Made by a program: the position numbers and the translations under genes | Shown: one piece after another, positions 38,311 to 46,481 of the stretch | Position numbering within the stretch: the stretch's first letter is position 1 | Layout of the letters: every line of letters starts with the position of its first letter | Source: Ignavibacteria bacterium | GTDB taxonomy: Bacteria; Bacteroidota; Ignavibacteria; Tepidaquicellales; Tepidaquicellaceae | NCBI GenBank assembly: GCA_028714695.1 | Contig: JAQTLX010000001.1 | Location: forward strand, 150,207 to 214,206 | Direction of reading: 5' to 3' | DNA: 64,000 nt | The notes under the pieces: generated by a model | What the model saw: the letters and a program-made list of their open reading frames with translations, nothing else | Told to the model about the DNA's origin: nothing | Databases searched by the model: none

Positions 38311-40026
38311 TTATTTCTTTCTGCTTTTATAATGTGTGTGCAAAATTTCGTGCGCTTTTTCACTGTTAGGTTCCCCGAAGAATTCCTTGTACAATGTTTT
38401 CACGGCTTCATTTTCATGCGATTTCCTGTGAATCATTTTCGTATCTATTTCATATAAAGCCTTTATTCTTTTTATTACTTTTTCGTGTTTCTGGTGTATA
38501 GGCTGACCTCCGCCGTTAATACAGCCGCCCGGACAAGCCATAACTTCCACAAAGTGATATTTGCTGGTTCCGTTTTCGACTTCTTCAAGCACTTTTGCAA
38601 CGTTTCCGATTCCGTTAACGACAGCAAAGTTCAATTTAAGACCGTTGATTGTCAGAGACAATTCCTTTATACCTTCAAGACCGCGGATTTCTTCGAATTC
38701 CAGTTTTTCAAGTTCTTTTCCGGTAAGCATATTGTAAGCGGTTCTGATTGCTGCTTCCATTACGCCGCCTGATGTACCGAAAATAATTGCTGCACCCGTT
38801 GATTCACCGAGCGGATTGTCAAATTCCGAGCCGGGCAAATCTACAAAATCAACGCCTGCCATATTGAAAAATCTGACAAGTTCTCTTGTTGTAAGTACTG
38901 CATCAACATCAGGCATATATTCTTCGGAAAGTTCCGGTCTGCTCGATTCGAATTTTTTGACGGTACACGGCATAATTGAAACGACAACAATATCTTTCGG
39001 GTCTATGCCGATTTTCTTTGCATAGTATGTTTTCAATATTGCGCCTTCCATTTCATGCGGAGATTTACAAGTGGAAACATGCTGAAGCAGTTCCGGTTTT
39101 CTGTGCTCGATATATTTTACCCATCCCGGACAGCAACTGGTGAACATCGGAAGAGGTTTGTTGTTTGTAACCCTGTTTACGAGTTCGGTTGCTTCTTCCA
39201 TTATAGTAAGGTCGGCAGCGAAGTTTGTATCAAACACACGTTTAAATCCGAGTCTTTTCAGACCTGTAACAAGTTGTCCGGTAACGTCCGTGCCGAGAGG
39301 CATATTATATTCTTCGCCGAGCGATGCGCGTACTGCAGGCGCAATCTGCGCGATGACGAATTTATTCTTATTGTTTAGTGCGCTTGCAACTTCTTTTAGT
39401 TGACCTTTTTCGCGGAGTGCTGCAGTCGGGCAAACAAGTATGCACTGACCGCAGAGAATGCAATCGCTTATATTGAGACCTTTATTATACGGAGTGGTAA
39501 CTATGCTCTGGAAACCTCTTTTTGTGAAATCGATGGCTCCAACCTGCTGAATTTCGTTACAAACACGTACGCATCTTCCGCAGAGAATACATTTTGCGGG
39601 ATCGCGTTCCATAGATGGACTCGATATATCTATTGCATGGTCCTTGGATTCACCCGCATAACGGTGTTCGCGGACTCCGTAATGGGCAGACATATCCTGC
39701 AATTCGCAGTTTTTATTTCTGACGCAGATAAGGCAGTCCTGCGGATGATTTTCAATTAACAGTTCGACGATTGTTTTACGGGCTTTCCTTACTCTCGGGG
39801 AGTTTGTATCGACCACCATGCCTTCATAGACCGGGTAGGCGCAACTTGGGATAAGACCTCTTTGACCTTCCACTTCGACAGAGCAGATTCTGCATGCCCC
39901 GGTCGGGAAGAGATTTTTCATATGACACAGAGTAGGTACTGCAATACCGGCTGATTTAGCCGCATCGAGAATCGTCATACCTTCTTCCGCGTTTACTTTT
40001 ATCTTATTTATTGTTAGTTCTACCAT
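38311..40026 (-). CDS. hydA: [FeFe] hydrogenase catalytic subunit HydA
   Basis: 571 residues. N-terminal [2Fe-2S] domain (Cys34, 45, 48, 62), His-Cys3 [4Fe-4S] site (His94, Cys98, 101, 107), two [4Fe-4S] motifs (CILCGRCVRVC and CILCGQCILVC), and a complete H-cluster domain: TSCCPGW, MPCTVKKFE and EVMACPGGCINGGGQP. All ligands and the proton-transfer Cys are present, so it should be active. With the adjacent HydB and HydC it forms the trimeric bifurcating type (group A3) that couples NADH and reduced ferredoxin to hydrogen. Maturation by HydE, HydF and HydG is required; these are elsewhere. Confidence 0.96.
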   Translation of the reverse strand: MVELTINKIKVNAEEGMTILDAAKSAGIAVPTLCHMKNLFPTGACRICSVEVEGQRGLIPSCAYPVYEGMVVDTNSPRVRKARKTIVELLIENHPQDCLICVRNKNCELQDMSAHYGVREHRYAGESKDHAIDISSPSMERDPAKCILCGRCVRVCNEIQQVGAIDFTKRGFQSIVTTPYNKGLNISDCILCGQCILVCPTAALREKGQLKEVASALNNKNKFVIAQIAPAVRASLGEEYNMPLGTDVTGQLVTGLKRLGFKRVFDTNFAADLTIMEEATELVNRVTNNKPLPMFTSCCPGWVKYIEHRKPELLQHVSTCKSPHEMEGAILKTYYAKKIGIDPKDIVVVSIMPCTVKKFESSRPELSEEYMPDVDAVLTTRELVRFFNMAGVDFVDLPGSEFDNPLGESTGAAIIFGTSGGVMEAAIRTAYNMLTGKELEKLEFEEIRGLEGIKELSLTINGLKLNFAVVNGIGNVAKVLEEVENGTSKYHFVEVMACPGGCINGGGQPIHQKHEKVIKRIKALYEIDTKMIHRKSHENEAVKTLYKEFFGEPNSEKAHEILHTHYKSRKK

Positions 40027-40063
40027 ATATTTAAATTCAAAATTTTAATTTGAAAAACAAAAA

Positions 40064-42049
40064 TTACGAAACCAGCACCGCTTCAAATTTACAGTTATCT
40101 ATACACATACCGCATTTAATGCATTTATCTTCTATAATATAATGTGCCTGTCCTTTGTCGCCGATAATTGCTTCGACCGGACATCTGCGCGCGCAGAGAC
40201 CGCAGCCTGAGCATTGCTCATTATTAATCGTAAATAACAGCAATTCTTTGCAGACGCCTGCGGGACATTTTCTATCGTACAAATGTTCTTCGTATTCATC
40301 ACGGAAATACATCAATCCCGAAAGAATGGGATTCGGTGCAGACTGACCGAGACCGCAGAGAGAAGTATCTTTAATTACATCGGCAAGCCTTTGTAAGTGA
40401 ATGATACCTTTGAATCTTTGCAGTTGGTCAAGTTTGTTTTTCGTATTTTTATAACTCTGCGGAATTTTTTCAATAATTTCCAGCATACGTTTGGTTCCTT
40501 CGCGGCAGGGGACGCATTTCCCGCAGGATTCATTCTGAATGAAAGTGAGAAAGAACTTAGCGACATCAACCATACATGTGGTTTCGTCCATTACTACGAA
40601 TCCGCCTGAACCCATCATTGCGCCGACTTTCTTCAAAGATTCGTAATCAACTACCGTATCGAGAACTTCATCCGGCAGACAGCCGCCGGAAGGTCCGCCG
40701 ATCTGTACTGCTTTGAATTTCTTGCCGTTTGGTATTCCGCCTCCGATTGTGAACACAATATCTCTGAGTGTGCTGCCCATCGGAACTTCGACTAATCCCG
40801 TATTTTTAACTTTTCCGCTGAGAGCGAATACTTTAGTGCCTTTACTTGAGGAGGTACCGATTGAAGCAAACCACTCTGAACCTCTTTTAAATATCTGAGG
40901 GATATTTGCGAATGTTTCGACGTTATTAATGACTGTCGGTTTATTCCATAAACCTGCGACTGCCGGATAAGGCGGGCGGGGTTTAGGCATTCCGCGTTTA
41001 CCTTCAATTGAAGCAATAAGAGCGGTTTCTTCACCGCAGACAAATGCACCTGCGCCTTTTTTAATTTTCAAGTTAAACGTGAATCCGCTTCCGAGAATGT
41101 TATCACCAAGCAAACCGTATCTTTTGCAATCTGCAATTGTATTTTCGAGTCTTGCGATTGCAAGAGGATATTCCGCGCGGCAGTAAATATAACCAAGTGA
41201 AGCGCCTATTGCATAACCGCCTATCAGCATACCTTCAACAACCTTATACGGGTCGCTTTCAAGAACTGATCTGTCCATAAATGCACCCGGATCGCCTTCA
41301 TCGGCATTACAAATAATATATTTAATTTCCGATTTCTGTTTCTGAGCGAAGTCCCATTTCTTGCCAGTCGGGAAACCGCCTCCGCCTCTTCCGCGAAGTC
41401 CGCTTGCGAGAACGTCTTTAACCACTTCTTCAGGCGTCATATGGCTTATAACTTTATCCAGGGCTTTGAAACCACCGTTGGAGATATAAGCATCGATTGA
41501 AGTCGGGTTTATTACACCGCAGTTTTCAAGAACAACCTTCATCTGGTGTTCGAAGAACGGAGTTTTGTTGATATTCTTGATTTCACCGTTTGACTTACCG
41601 TATGTACCAAGAACGTTTTCTTTAAGAATATCTTTTTCTACTATTGTTTTCTTAATCAGTTTCGGAACCATTTTCGGATTTACCTGAGAATAACTGATTC
41701 TATCTCCGCCAGGTAATTTAATATCAACGATTGGTTCTAGTGCGCAGCATCCAACGCATCCCGTTGTTTCAATCTGTGCCTGAATATTAAGTTTAGTTAA
41801 TTCGGCTCTTATTGCATCTTCCACTTTCTGTGCTCCTGCAGCGAGACCGCATGTTCCTTTGCCTATTATTATAATCGGAAGTTGATGTTCTTCGTATCTT
41901 AATTTTTTATTCAGGTCTTTGAATTTCTTTTCGCAGTCCGGATTATGATGGCACAGAGGGCCTTCCGTACAGCATCTGACGAACTGGTCACACGGTTTTT
42001 CCGGTGTATGCCAGCATTCTTTACAGCAAACATCTATGAATGTATTCAT
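40064..42049 (-). CDS. hydB: [FeFe] hydrogenase NuoF-like flavin subunit HydB
   Basis: 661 residues. An unusual N-terminal stretch has eight Cys within residues 8-39. Then a thioredoxin-like [2Fe-2S] domain (about 55-140), the NADH/FMN-binding NuoF core with GRGGGGFPTG (about 215-225) and CNADEGDPGAFMDR (about 246-259), SLBB domain, the [4Fe-4S] motif ESCGKCVPCREG (about 507-518), and a C-terminal two-cluster ferredoxin domain (CSGCGLCARRCP, CIKCGMCIDNC). It is the NAD- and flavin-bearing hub of the bifurcating hydrogenase. Its start overlaps the hydC stop by 4 bases. Confidence 0.95.
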   Translation of the reverse strand: MNTFIDVCCKECWHTPEKPCDQFVRCCTEGPLCHHNPDCEKKFKDLNKKLRYEEHQLPIIIIGKGTCGLAAGAQKVEDAIRAELTKLNIQAQIETTGCVGCCALEPIVDIKLPGGDRISYSQVNPKMVPKLIKKTIVEKDILKENVLGTYGKSNGEIKNINKTPFFEHQMKVVLENCGVINPTSIDAYISNGGFKALDKVISHMTPEEVVKDVLASGLRGRGGGGFPTGKKWDFAQKQKSEIKYIICNADEGDPGAFMDRSVLESDPYKVVEGMLIGGYAIGASLGYIYCRAEYPLAIARLENTIADCKRYGLLGDNILGSGFTFNLKIKKGAGAFVCGEETALIASIEGKRGMPKPRPPYPAVAGLWNKPTVINNVETFANIPQIFKRGSEWFASIGTSSSKGTKVFALSGKVKNTGLVEVPMGSTLRDIVFTIGGGIPNGKKFKAVQIGGPSGGCLPDEVLDTVVDYESLKKVGAMMGSGGFVVMDETTCMVDVAKFFLTFIQNESCGKCVPCREGTKRMLEIIEKIPQSYKNTKNKLDQLQRFKGIIHLQRLADVIKDTSLCGLGQSAPNPILSGLMYFRDEYEEHLYDRKCPAGVCKELLLFTINNEQCSGCGLCARRCPVEAIIGDKGQAHYIIEDKCIKCGMCIDNCKFEAVLVS

Positions 42050-42528
42050 TTTACACCTGCCTTCTTTTCCGGATTCTGTTTCTGGACATTATATTTCTTT
42101 AAAATGTTGGGGATTTCTTTTACAGTAACTTTACCATGATATTCATCATTAATGGTAATTACAGGTGCAATACTGCAAGCACCGATACAGGCAACGGTTT
42201 CGAGAGTGAATCTTTTGTCTCTTGTAGTCTGACCTGCTGTTATACCCAAGTTGGTTTCGAGTGTAAACAATATGTTCGCTGAATTGCAAACGTGACAAGC
42301 AGTACCCCTGCATACGCGGATTACGATTTCGCCGAGGGGTGTTAATCTGAACTGATTATAGAAAGTAGCTACACCGTAAACACGGCTTAGCGGTAAACCA
42401 ACGAAATCCGATACTTCCTGCAGAGCGCCTTCGGGTAGATATCCGTAAATTTCCTGTACTGCCTGAAGAAGAGCGATAAGGTTGCTCTTATCTTTGGCGG
42501 GATACTTTTTAAAAATGTGTTTATGCAT
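42046..42528 (-). CDS. hydC: [FeFe] hydrogenase NuoE-like subunit HydC
   Basis: 160 residues, thioredoxin-like ferredoxin. [2Fe-2S] ligands appear as VCRGTACHV (Cys-x4-Cys) and ACIGACSIAP (Cys-x3-Cys). The helical N-terminal domain includes LLQAVQEIYGYLP and SRVYGVATFYNQF, typical of NuoE. It partners HydB and HydA in the trimer and overlaps hydB by 4 bases. A second NuoE-like gene is found divergently at 43464. Confidence 0.94.
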   Translation of the reverse strand: MHKHIFKKYPAKDKSNLIALLQAVQEIYGYLPEGALQEVSDFVGLPLSRVYGVATFYNQFRLTPLGEIVIRVCRGTACHVCNSANILFTLETNLGITAGQTTRDKRFTLETVACIGACSIAPVITINDEYHGKVTVKEIPNILKKYNVQKQNPEKKAGVK

Positions 42529-42586
42529 ATGATTCTATTAAATTATCTTTACGAAAACCGAATCGGTTTTCCGGGGAAAAATAAAT

Positions 42587-42841
42587 TTATACTTTTAATT
42601 CGACTAATTTAGATGATACTCCCTGAATAAGGGATATTTTTCTTGAAACTTCTTCTTTTTGTTCCTGAGTGCCGTACAATTCCAGCATAATCAGACCCTG
42701 ATCGGAACAATTATCAAGGATTCCGTCATGTATGCCGAGCCTGGTTTTAATCAGGCAGCCCCAAGCAGTAAGCACTTTCTGGACTTCAACTGCTGCCTCT
42801 TTCCTGTTGCCTATAAGAATCAATAATACTGTTTTGGACAT
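42587..42841 (-). CDS. TM1266-like iron-only hydrogenase system regulator
   Basis: 84 residues, cytoplasmic, ferredoxin-like ACT/NikR-C type fold. TVLLILIGNRKEAAVEVQKVL, IKTRLGIHDG and the C-terminal GVSSKLVELKV match the small TM1266 family that travels with [FeFe]-hydrogenase genes and is annotated as a putative system regulator. No DNA-binding domain is present, so any regulation would be through a ligand or protein. It is the first gene of the minus-strand hydrogenase unit, 58 bases before hydC. Confidence 0.85.
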   Translation of the reverse strand: MSKTVLLILIGNRKEAAVEVQKVLTAWGCLIKTRLGIHDGILDNCSDQGLIMLELYGTQEQKEEVSRKISLIQGVSSKLVELKV

Positions 42842-43085
42842 AGCGTTTTTACCTTTCGAGTTTTCAGCAGATATATATTTTTTTTATTTGCGAAATGTTT
42901 AGAATTTAATATGAAGAAACGGGAAATTTATAAATTTTCATATACAAAAATACTCTTTATAAAGACATCTATCAATGACAATTATCCGCCTAAATGCAGT
43001 ATAAATAGGTGAAAAATTTTTGAATAGTAAATAAACGGTCTATTAATTATGTTTCATAAATCTTAATAAATTCCCGGAGGAATAA
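42842..43085. promoter_or_regulatory. Divergent intergenic region of the hydrogenase locus
   Basis: 244 AT-rich bases that must hold the promoters for both the minus-strand hydrogenase unit and the plus-strand receiver-NuoE pair. A perfect 14-base palindrome, AAATTTATAAATTT, lies at 42924-42937. A strong Shine-Dalgarno sequence (CGGAGGA) precedes the receiver at 43086. No Rex- or FNR-like site is convincing. Exact promoters cannot be assigned by eye. Confidence 0.5.
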
Positions 43086-43457
43086 ATGGCACTCATAGCA
43101 GTTATCGACGATGATCCTGATATCCGCGAAGCCAGTGAACTGGTCCTAACGTCGAAAGGTTACAAGGTCATCACCGCAAGCAATCCAAAAGAAGGATATG
43201 AAATTATCACTAACAAAAAGCCGGACTTAATCATACTTGACGTTATGATGGATGAACCGGATGACGGTTTTTTCCTTGCACAAAAATTGCGCAGAGAAAA
43301 CAACAAAACGCCAATAATCATGTACACATCGATATCCAAGGCTGTTGGAATGGATTTCGGTGCAAGTGATATGGTACCAGTTGACGATTTCGTAGAAAAG
43401 CCGATATCGCCCGACATGTTAATTCAAAAAGTTGAAAATCTTTTAAACAAAAAGTAA
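43086..43457 (+). CDS. Stand-alone response-regulator receiver
   Basis: 123 residues, one receiver domain. IDDD acidic pocket, phospho-acceptor Asp52 in LIILDVMM, Thr in MYTSI and Lys in DFVEKPI. The segment DVMMDEPDDGFFLAQKLRRE marks it as a paralogue of the receiver at 35896. Excellent Shine-Dalgarno sequence. It is divergent from the hydrogenase unit and 6 bases ahead of a NuoE-like gene, so a second branch of the same signalling route is likely. Confidence 0.9.
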   Translation: MALIAVIDDDPDIREASELVLTSKGYKVITASNPKEGYEIITNKKPDLIILDVMMDEPDDGFFLAQKLRRENNKTPIIMYTSISKAVGMDFGASDMVPVDDFVEKPISPDMLIQKVENLLNKK

Positions 43458-43463
43458 AGGCTT

Positions 43464-43937
43464 ATGTTAGTATTAGAAAAAAATTCAATTACGGAAGAAC
43501 TTGAAGGACTTGTAAAAGAGCACGGATGCGAACGTTCGGCATTAATGCCGATTTTACAGGCTGTACAGCGCAAGCACAGATATATCTCCGATTTTGCGCA
43601 GCAGGAAATTGCGCGTTTACTGGACATACATCCGGTTGAGGTTTTCAGTGTAATTTCCTTTTATTCTTTCTTGCATTCCGAGCCTCAGGGCAGAAATATT
43701 GTACGCTTATGCAGGACGATAGTCTGCGATCTGGCAGGAAAAGAAGAAATTGAAAAAGCATTAATGAGAGAACTGAAAATCAATGCAGGGGAAACAACGA
43801 AGGACAAAAAAATCACACTCGAGCATACAAACTGTCTCGGAATGTGCGATCAGGGTCCCGCTATGATGGTTAACGATAAGATTTTTACGAAACTCACTCC
43901 AGAGAAGGCAGTCGAGATTATAAAGACAATAAAATAG
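43464..43937 (+). CDS. NuoE-like [2Fe-2S] protein (second HydC)
   Basis: 157 residues, thioredoxin-like ferredoxin of the NuoE family. Ligand motifs LCRTIVCDL (Cys-x4-Cys) and NCLGMCDQGP (Cys-x3-Cys) are intact, and the helical domain ALMPILQAVQRKH...FSVISFYSF is complete. It is diverged from the HydC at 42046. With no NuoF beside it, it might replace HydC in an alternative complex or pass electrons to a sensor. Cotranscribed with the receiver upstream and closed by a terminator. Confidence 0.9.
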   Translation: MLVLEKNSITEELEGLVKEHGCERSALMPILQAVQRKHRYISDFAQQEIARLLDIHPVEVFSVISFYSFLHSEPQGRNIVRLCRTIVCDLAGKEEIEKALMRELKINAGETTKDKKITLEHTNCLGMCDQGPAMMVNDKIFTKLTPEKAVEIIKTIK

Positions 43938-43958
43938 TTATTTTTTACAGATTTTAAT

Positions 43959-43998
43959 GCGAACATTCTGTTTAAAGGCGGAGTGTTCGCTTTTTTTT
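43959..43998 (+). terminator. Rho-independent terminator after receiver-NuoE unit
   Basis: Stem 43959-43968 with 43981-43990 (GCGAACATTC against GAGTGTTCGC, one G-U), 12-base loop, followed by eight T. Confidence 0.88.
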
Positions 43999-44058
43999 AT
44001 TTTTTCCGCTTTATCCTTTATATTCCGGCTGTACACTTGCAGGAATAAACAAAGTCTG

Positions 44059-44243
44059 TTTCCGACAAAGTTTGAATTATATCAAAACTATCCGAACTCG
44101 TTCAATCCGTAAACGAGATAAACTTTGCGATACCGAAATAGTGTCTTGTAACAATGAAGATACATGACGTACTTGGCAGGGATGTCAGAACACCGGTAAA
44201 TGAAGTAAAGATAGAAGTAGATTACACTCCCGATTTTAATTAA
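44059..44243 (+). pseudogene. Relic of a T9SS type A sorting domain
   Basis: Reading from 44059 gives FPTKFELYQNYPNSFNP, a clear sorting-domain start, then a stop (TAA at 44110). Further stops follow, and then a frame giving VTMKIHDVLGRDVRTPVNEV, the second conserved block of the same domain, ending at TAA 44241-44243. Upstream there is no start codon or signal peptide in frame. The pieces lie in the right order and spacing for one domain, so this is the decayed 3' end of a secreted-protein gene whose body is gone. Confidence 0.82.
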
Positions 44244-44270
44244 AATAAAATAATCGGAAATATTTGTGTA

Positions 44271-44301
44271 AAGACCCGTACTTATGCGGGTCTTTTTTTA
44301 T
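44271..44301 (+). terminator. Rho-independent terminator (of the lost gene)
   Basis: Stem 44271-44278 with 44287-44294 (AAGACCCG against CGGGTCTT), 8-base loop, then seven T. It sits 28 bases after the end of the sorting-domain relic and no intact plus-strand gene directly precedes it. Confidence 0.88.
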
Positions 44302-44375
44302 TATATAATGGTATATTTTTAATGCTCAAGGATTATTAATTTTTAATAATTCATTTCAACAGATTAAATTTATAT

Positions 44376-44678
44376 ATGGAAAATACATATCCGACACAGA
44401 TTAAAAAAACAGACGAGAATACACTAAAAATAATATGGAATGACGGTTATGTTTCCGACATACCTTTAACAAAACTAAGAGATGAATGTCCATGCGTTCA
44501 CTGCAAGGGGGAGTCGGTGCTTTTCGAAAGTTATATACCCATCAAAACACCGTTCAAAGCGGCCGGATACTATGAAATCGACAAGATAGAAGTAATGGGT
44601 AATTATGCCGTTACAATAAAATGGAAAGACGGGCATGACACCGGAATATATTCGTGGGATATACTCCGGAAACTTTAA
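44376..44678 (+). CDS. DUF971 protein (GBBH-like N-terminal domain)
   Basis: 100 residues, the full length of the DUF971 family. Pattern LKIIWNDGYVSDIPLTKLRDECPCVHCKGE, then IEVMGNYAVTIKWKDGHDTGIYSWDILRKL. The fold is the N-terminal domain of gamma-butyrobetaine hydroxylase; CPCVHC holds three Cys that may bind zinc or Fe-S. Family members often sit near Mrp/ApbC-type Fe-S assembly genes, which are not present here. Single gene, convergent with the hybrid kinase. Confidence 0.9.
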   Translation: MENTYPTQIKKTDENTLKIIWNDGYVSDIPLTKLRDECPCVHCKGESVLFESYIPIKTPFKAAGYYEIDKIEVMGNYAVTIKWKDGHDTGIYSWDILRKL

Positions 44679-44710
44679 TAAAATTATCCCGCAAATAAAA
44701 TATTATATAA

Positions 44711-46255
44711 TCAACTTGATTTTTCCAGAGCACAAATCAACACATCCAGAAGTTGTTCTCGAGTAAACGGTTTCGATATATAATCGGAAAATCCGCTTGC
44801 CAGAATTGTTTCTTTTTCTCCTGCCAATGCATATCCTGTTACAGCAATAATGGGTGTATTTTTATAGACCGGCATTTTCCGTATTTCTCGTGCAGTCTCA
44901 AGTCCGTTCATACCTATGCCAAGATTAATGTCCATTAGAATGAGAACATAATTTTCTTTAGGCATTGCTTCGATTGCTTCTTTACCGCTAGAAACGTCAT
45001 CAATCTGAAAATGATTCTGAAGAAATCTTTTCATTAAAACCTTATTTGTCTTATTATCTTCTACGAGCAATATCCTGGGCTTCGAATCAGGCAATTCGGA
45101 ATGCGGCAATCCCGAAAAATTATACGTTTTATTCTGTTCAAGTACTATTGTATCGCGTGCAAGGGGGAATTGTATTGTAAAGACAGAGCCTTTGCCGATT
45201 TCACTGTCAACGTGAATTTTTCCGCCCATAAGTTCAGTCATCTTTTTGGATAGAGTAAGCCCGAGACCGGTACCTTCATAATTTCTGCTGATGCCTTCGC
45301 TTACCTGTCTGAACTCATTAAAAATAACTTTCTGGTTTTCTTTAGAAATACCAATACCCGTATCGGAGATGCTTATGAAAACCCAGTTTTTGCCGTCTTC
45401 ATTCTTTGTGCAAATCCTGATGCCGATGCCGCCTTTGTGAGTATATTTAATTGCATTATCAAATACATTCGAAATAATTTGATTGAAGATATCGGTATCG
45501 ATATAACTTATACAATTATTGTCGTCAATATCCAGAGAGAAACTTAGACTTTTATTTCCGGCAAGATTTTTAAGTACTTTTGAAAGGGACGCAAGTTCCA
45601 CTGAAAGGTTGACCGAACTAAAATTAGGTTTAAAATTAGCCGATTCAAGGTGTGCAAGTTCGAGTATGGAATTCAAAGTGTTTAGAAGTCTTCTTGCAGA
45701 AGAATGAATGTCCCGAATCATGGAAAGATGTTCATCGTTTGTCAACTCCTCTTTGAGTATATCGGAAAATCCGAGTATTGCGCTCATTGGAGTTCTGAAT
45801 TCATGGCTCATATTTGCGATGAGTGCGGTTTTCATTCTATTTGCCTCATCGCTTTTTTCTTTAGCCTCGATTGTTCTGGAAATATCGTTATAGATTACAA
45901 GTACGCCTTCTTCTTTTTCAATCATAACCGGCAAACCAAGCGCAGAAACCCAGATGATTTTGCCGTCCTTGCTTTTTCTTTTTGTATCTTTTCTGACAAT
46001 ATGCCTGTCAATCGCAATTTTGGAGAGTTCTTTTTCCTCATCGAGAAGTTCATACGGAACTATAAACTGGTTAATGTTTTTCTTTTTAATTTCTTCGAAT
46101 GAATACTTGAATAGACTTTCGAAGGAATCATTGACGTGCAAAACTTCATTATTTTTGTTGAGGATTACAATGGCGTCCGGAGATTTATCATAATTTTGAG
46201 CGGAATAAGAAGTATAAACGGTCACTCCGTTGCTCACAGATTCCTTTTTTGTCAT
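44711..46255 (-). CDS. PAS hybrid histidine kinase-receiver
   Basis: 514 residues, soluble. PAS domain (about 20-130; DAIVILNKNNEVLHVNDSFESLF), HisKA with His151 in NMSHEFRTPMSAI, HATPase with DTGIGIS and GTGLGLTLS, then a C-terminal receiver (about 392-510) with VEDN, phospho-acceptor Asp in LILMDINLG and Lys in ISKPF. There is no output or HPt domain and no adjacent partner, so the downstream target is unknown. It ends 32 bases from the convergent DUF971 gene. Confidence 0.93.
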   Translation of the reverse strand: MTKKESVSNGVTVYTSYSAQNYDKSPDAIVILNKNNEVLHVNDSFESLFKYSFEEIKKKNINQFIVPYELLDEEKELSKIAIDRHIVRKDTKRKSKDGKIIWVSALGLPVMIEKEEGVLVIYNDISRTIEAKEKSDEANRMKTALIANMSHEFRTPMSAILGFSDILKEELTNDEHLSMIRDIHSSARRLLNTLNSILELAHLESANFKPNFSSVNLSVELASLSKVLKNLAGNKSLSFSLDIDDNNCISYIDTDIFNQIISNVFDNAIKYTHKGGIGIRICTKNEDGKNWVFISISDTGIGISKENQKVIFNEFRQVSEGISRNYEGTGLGLTLSKKMTELMGGKIHVDSEIGKGSVFTIQFPLARDTIVLEQNKTYNFSGLPHSELPDSKPRILLVEDNKTNKVLMKRFLQNHFQIDDVSSGKEAIEAMPKENYVLILMDINLGIGMNGLETAREIRKMPVYKNTPIIAVTGYALAGEKETILASGFSDYISKPFTREQLLDVLICALEKSS

Positions 46256-46481
46256 AATAGTATTTAGATTTTAAACAGATACAGAATTACCCAATTTCTA
46301 TCATTAAAACCCCAATATGTGTTGCATCTTTTTACCCTAATTTGTCGCTTCTGATCTGCCTGTTACCGTAATGTTTGATTATATTACTACAATTTATTCA
46401 AACAGTAACACCCAATAAGCCTATCCGACATAATAAAAAATCAGATTGATACTGCTAAAATATCCCTTTTAAACAAACTAT

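Larger units (their letters stand above)
43938..44375. other. 438-base gap with two terminators and a gene relic
   Basis: This stretch between the NuoE-like gene and the DUF971 gene holds no intact gene. It contains a terminator at 43959-43998, a decayed T9SS sorting-domain sequence at 44059-44243 and a second terminator at 44271-44301, in the order expected if a whole secreted-protein gene had been lost except for its 3' end. Confidence 0.75.

Noticed and set aside
37783..38457. Plus-strand 224-codon frame opposite the sensory hydrogenase gene
   Set aside because: Antisense shadow of a strongly supported gene; the translation shows no domain and has the skewed composition of a reverse reading.
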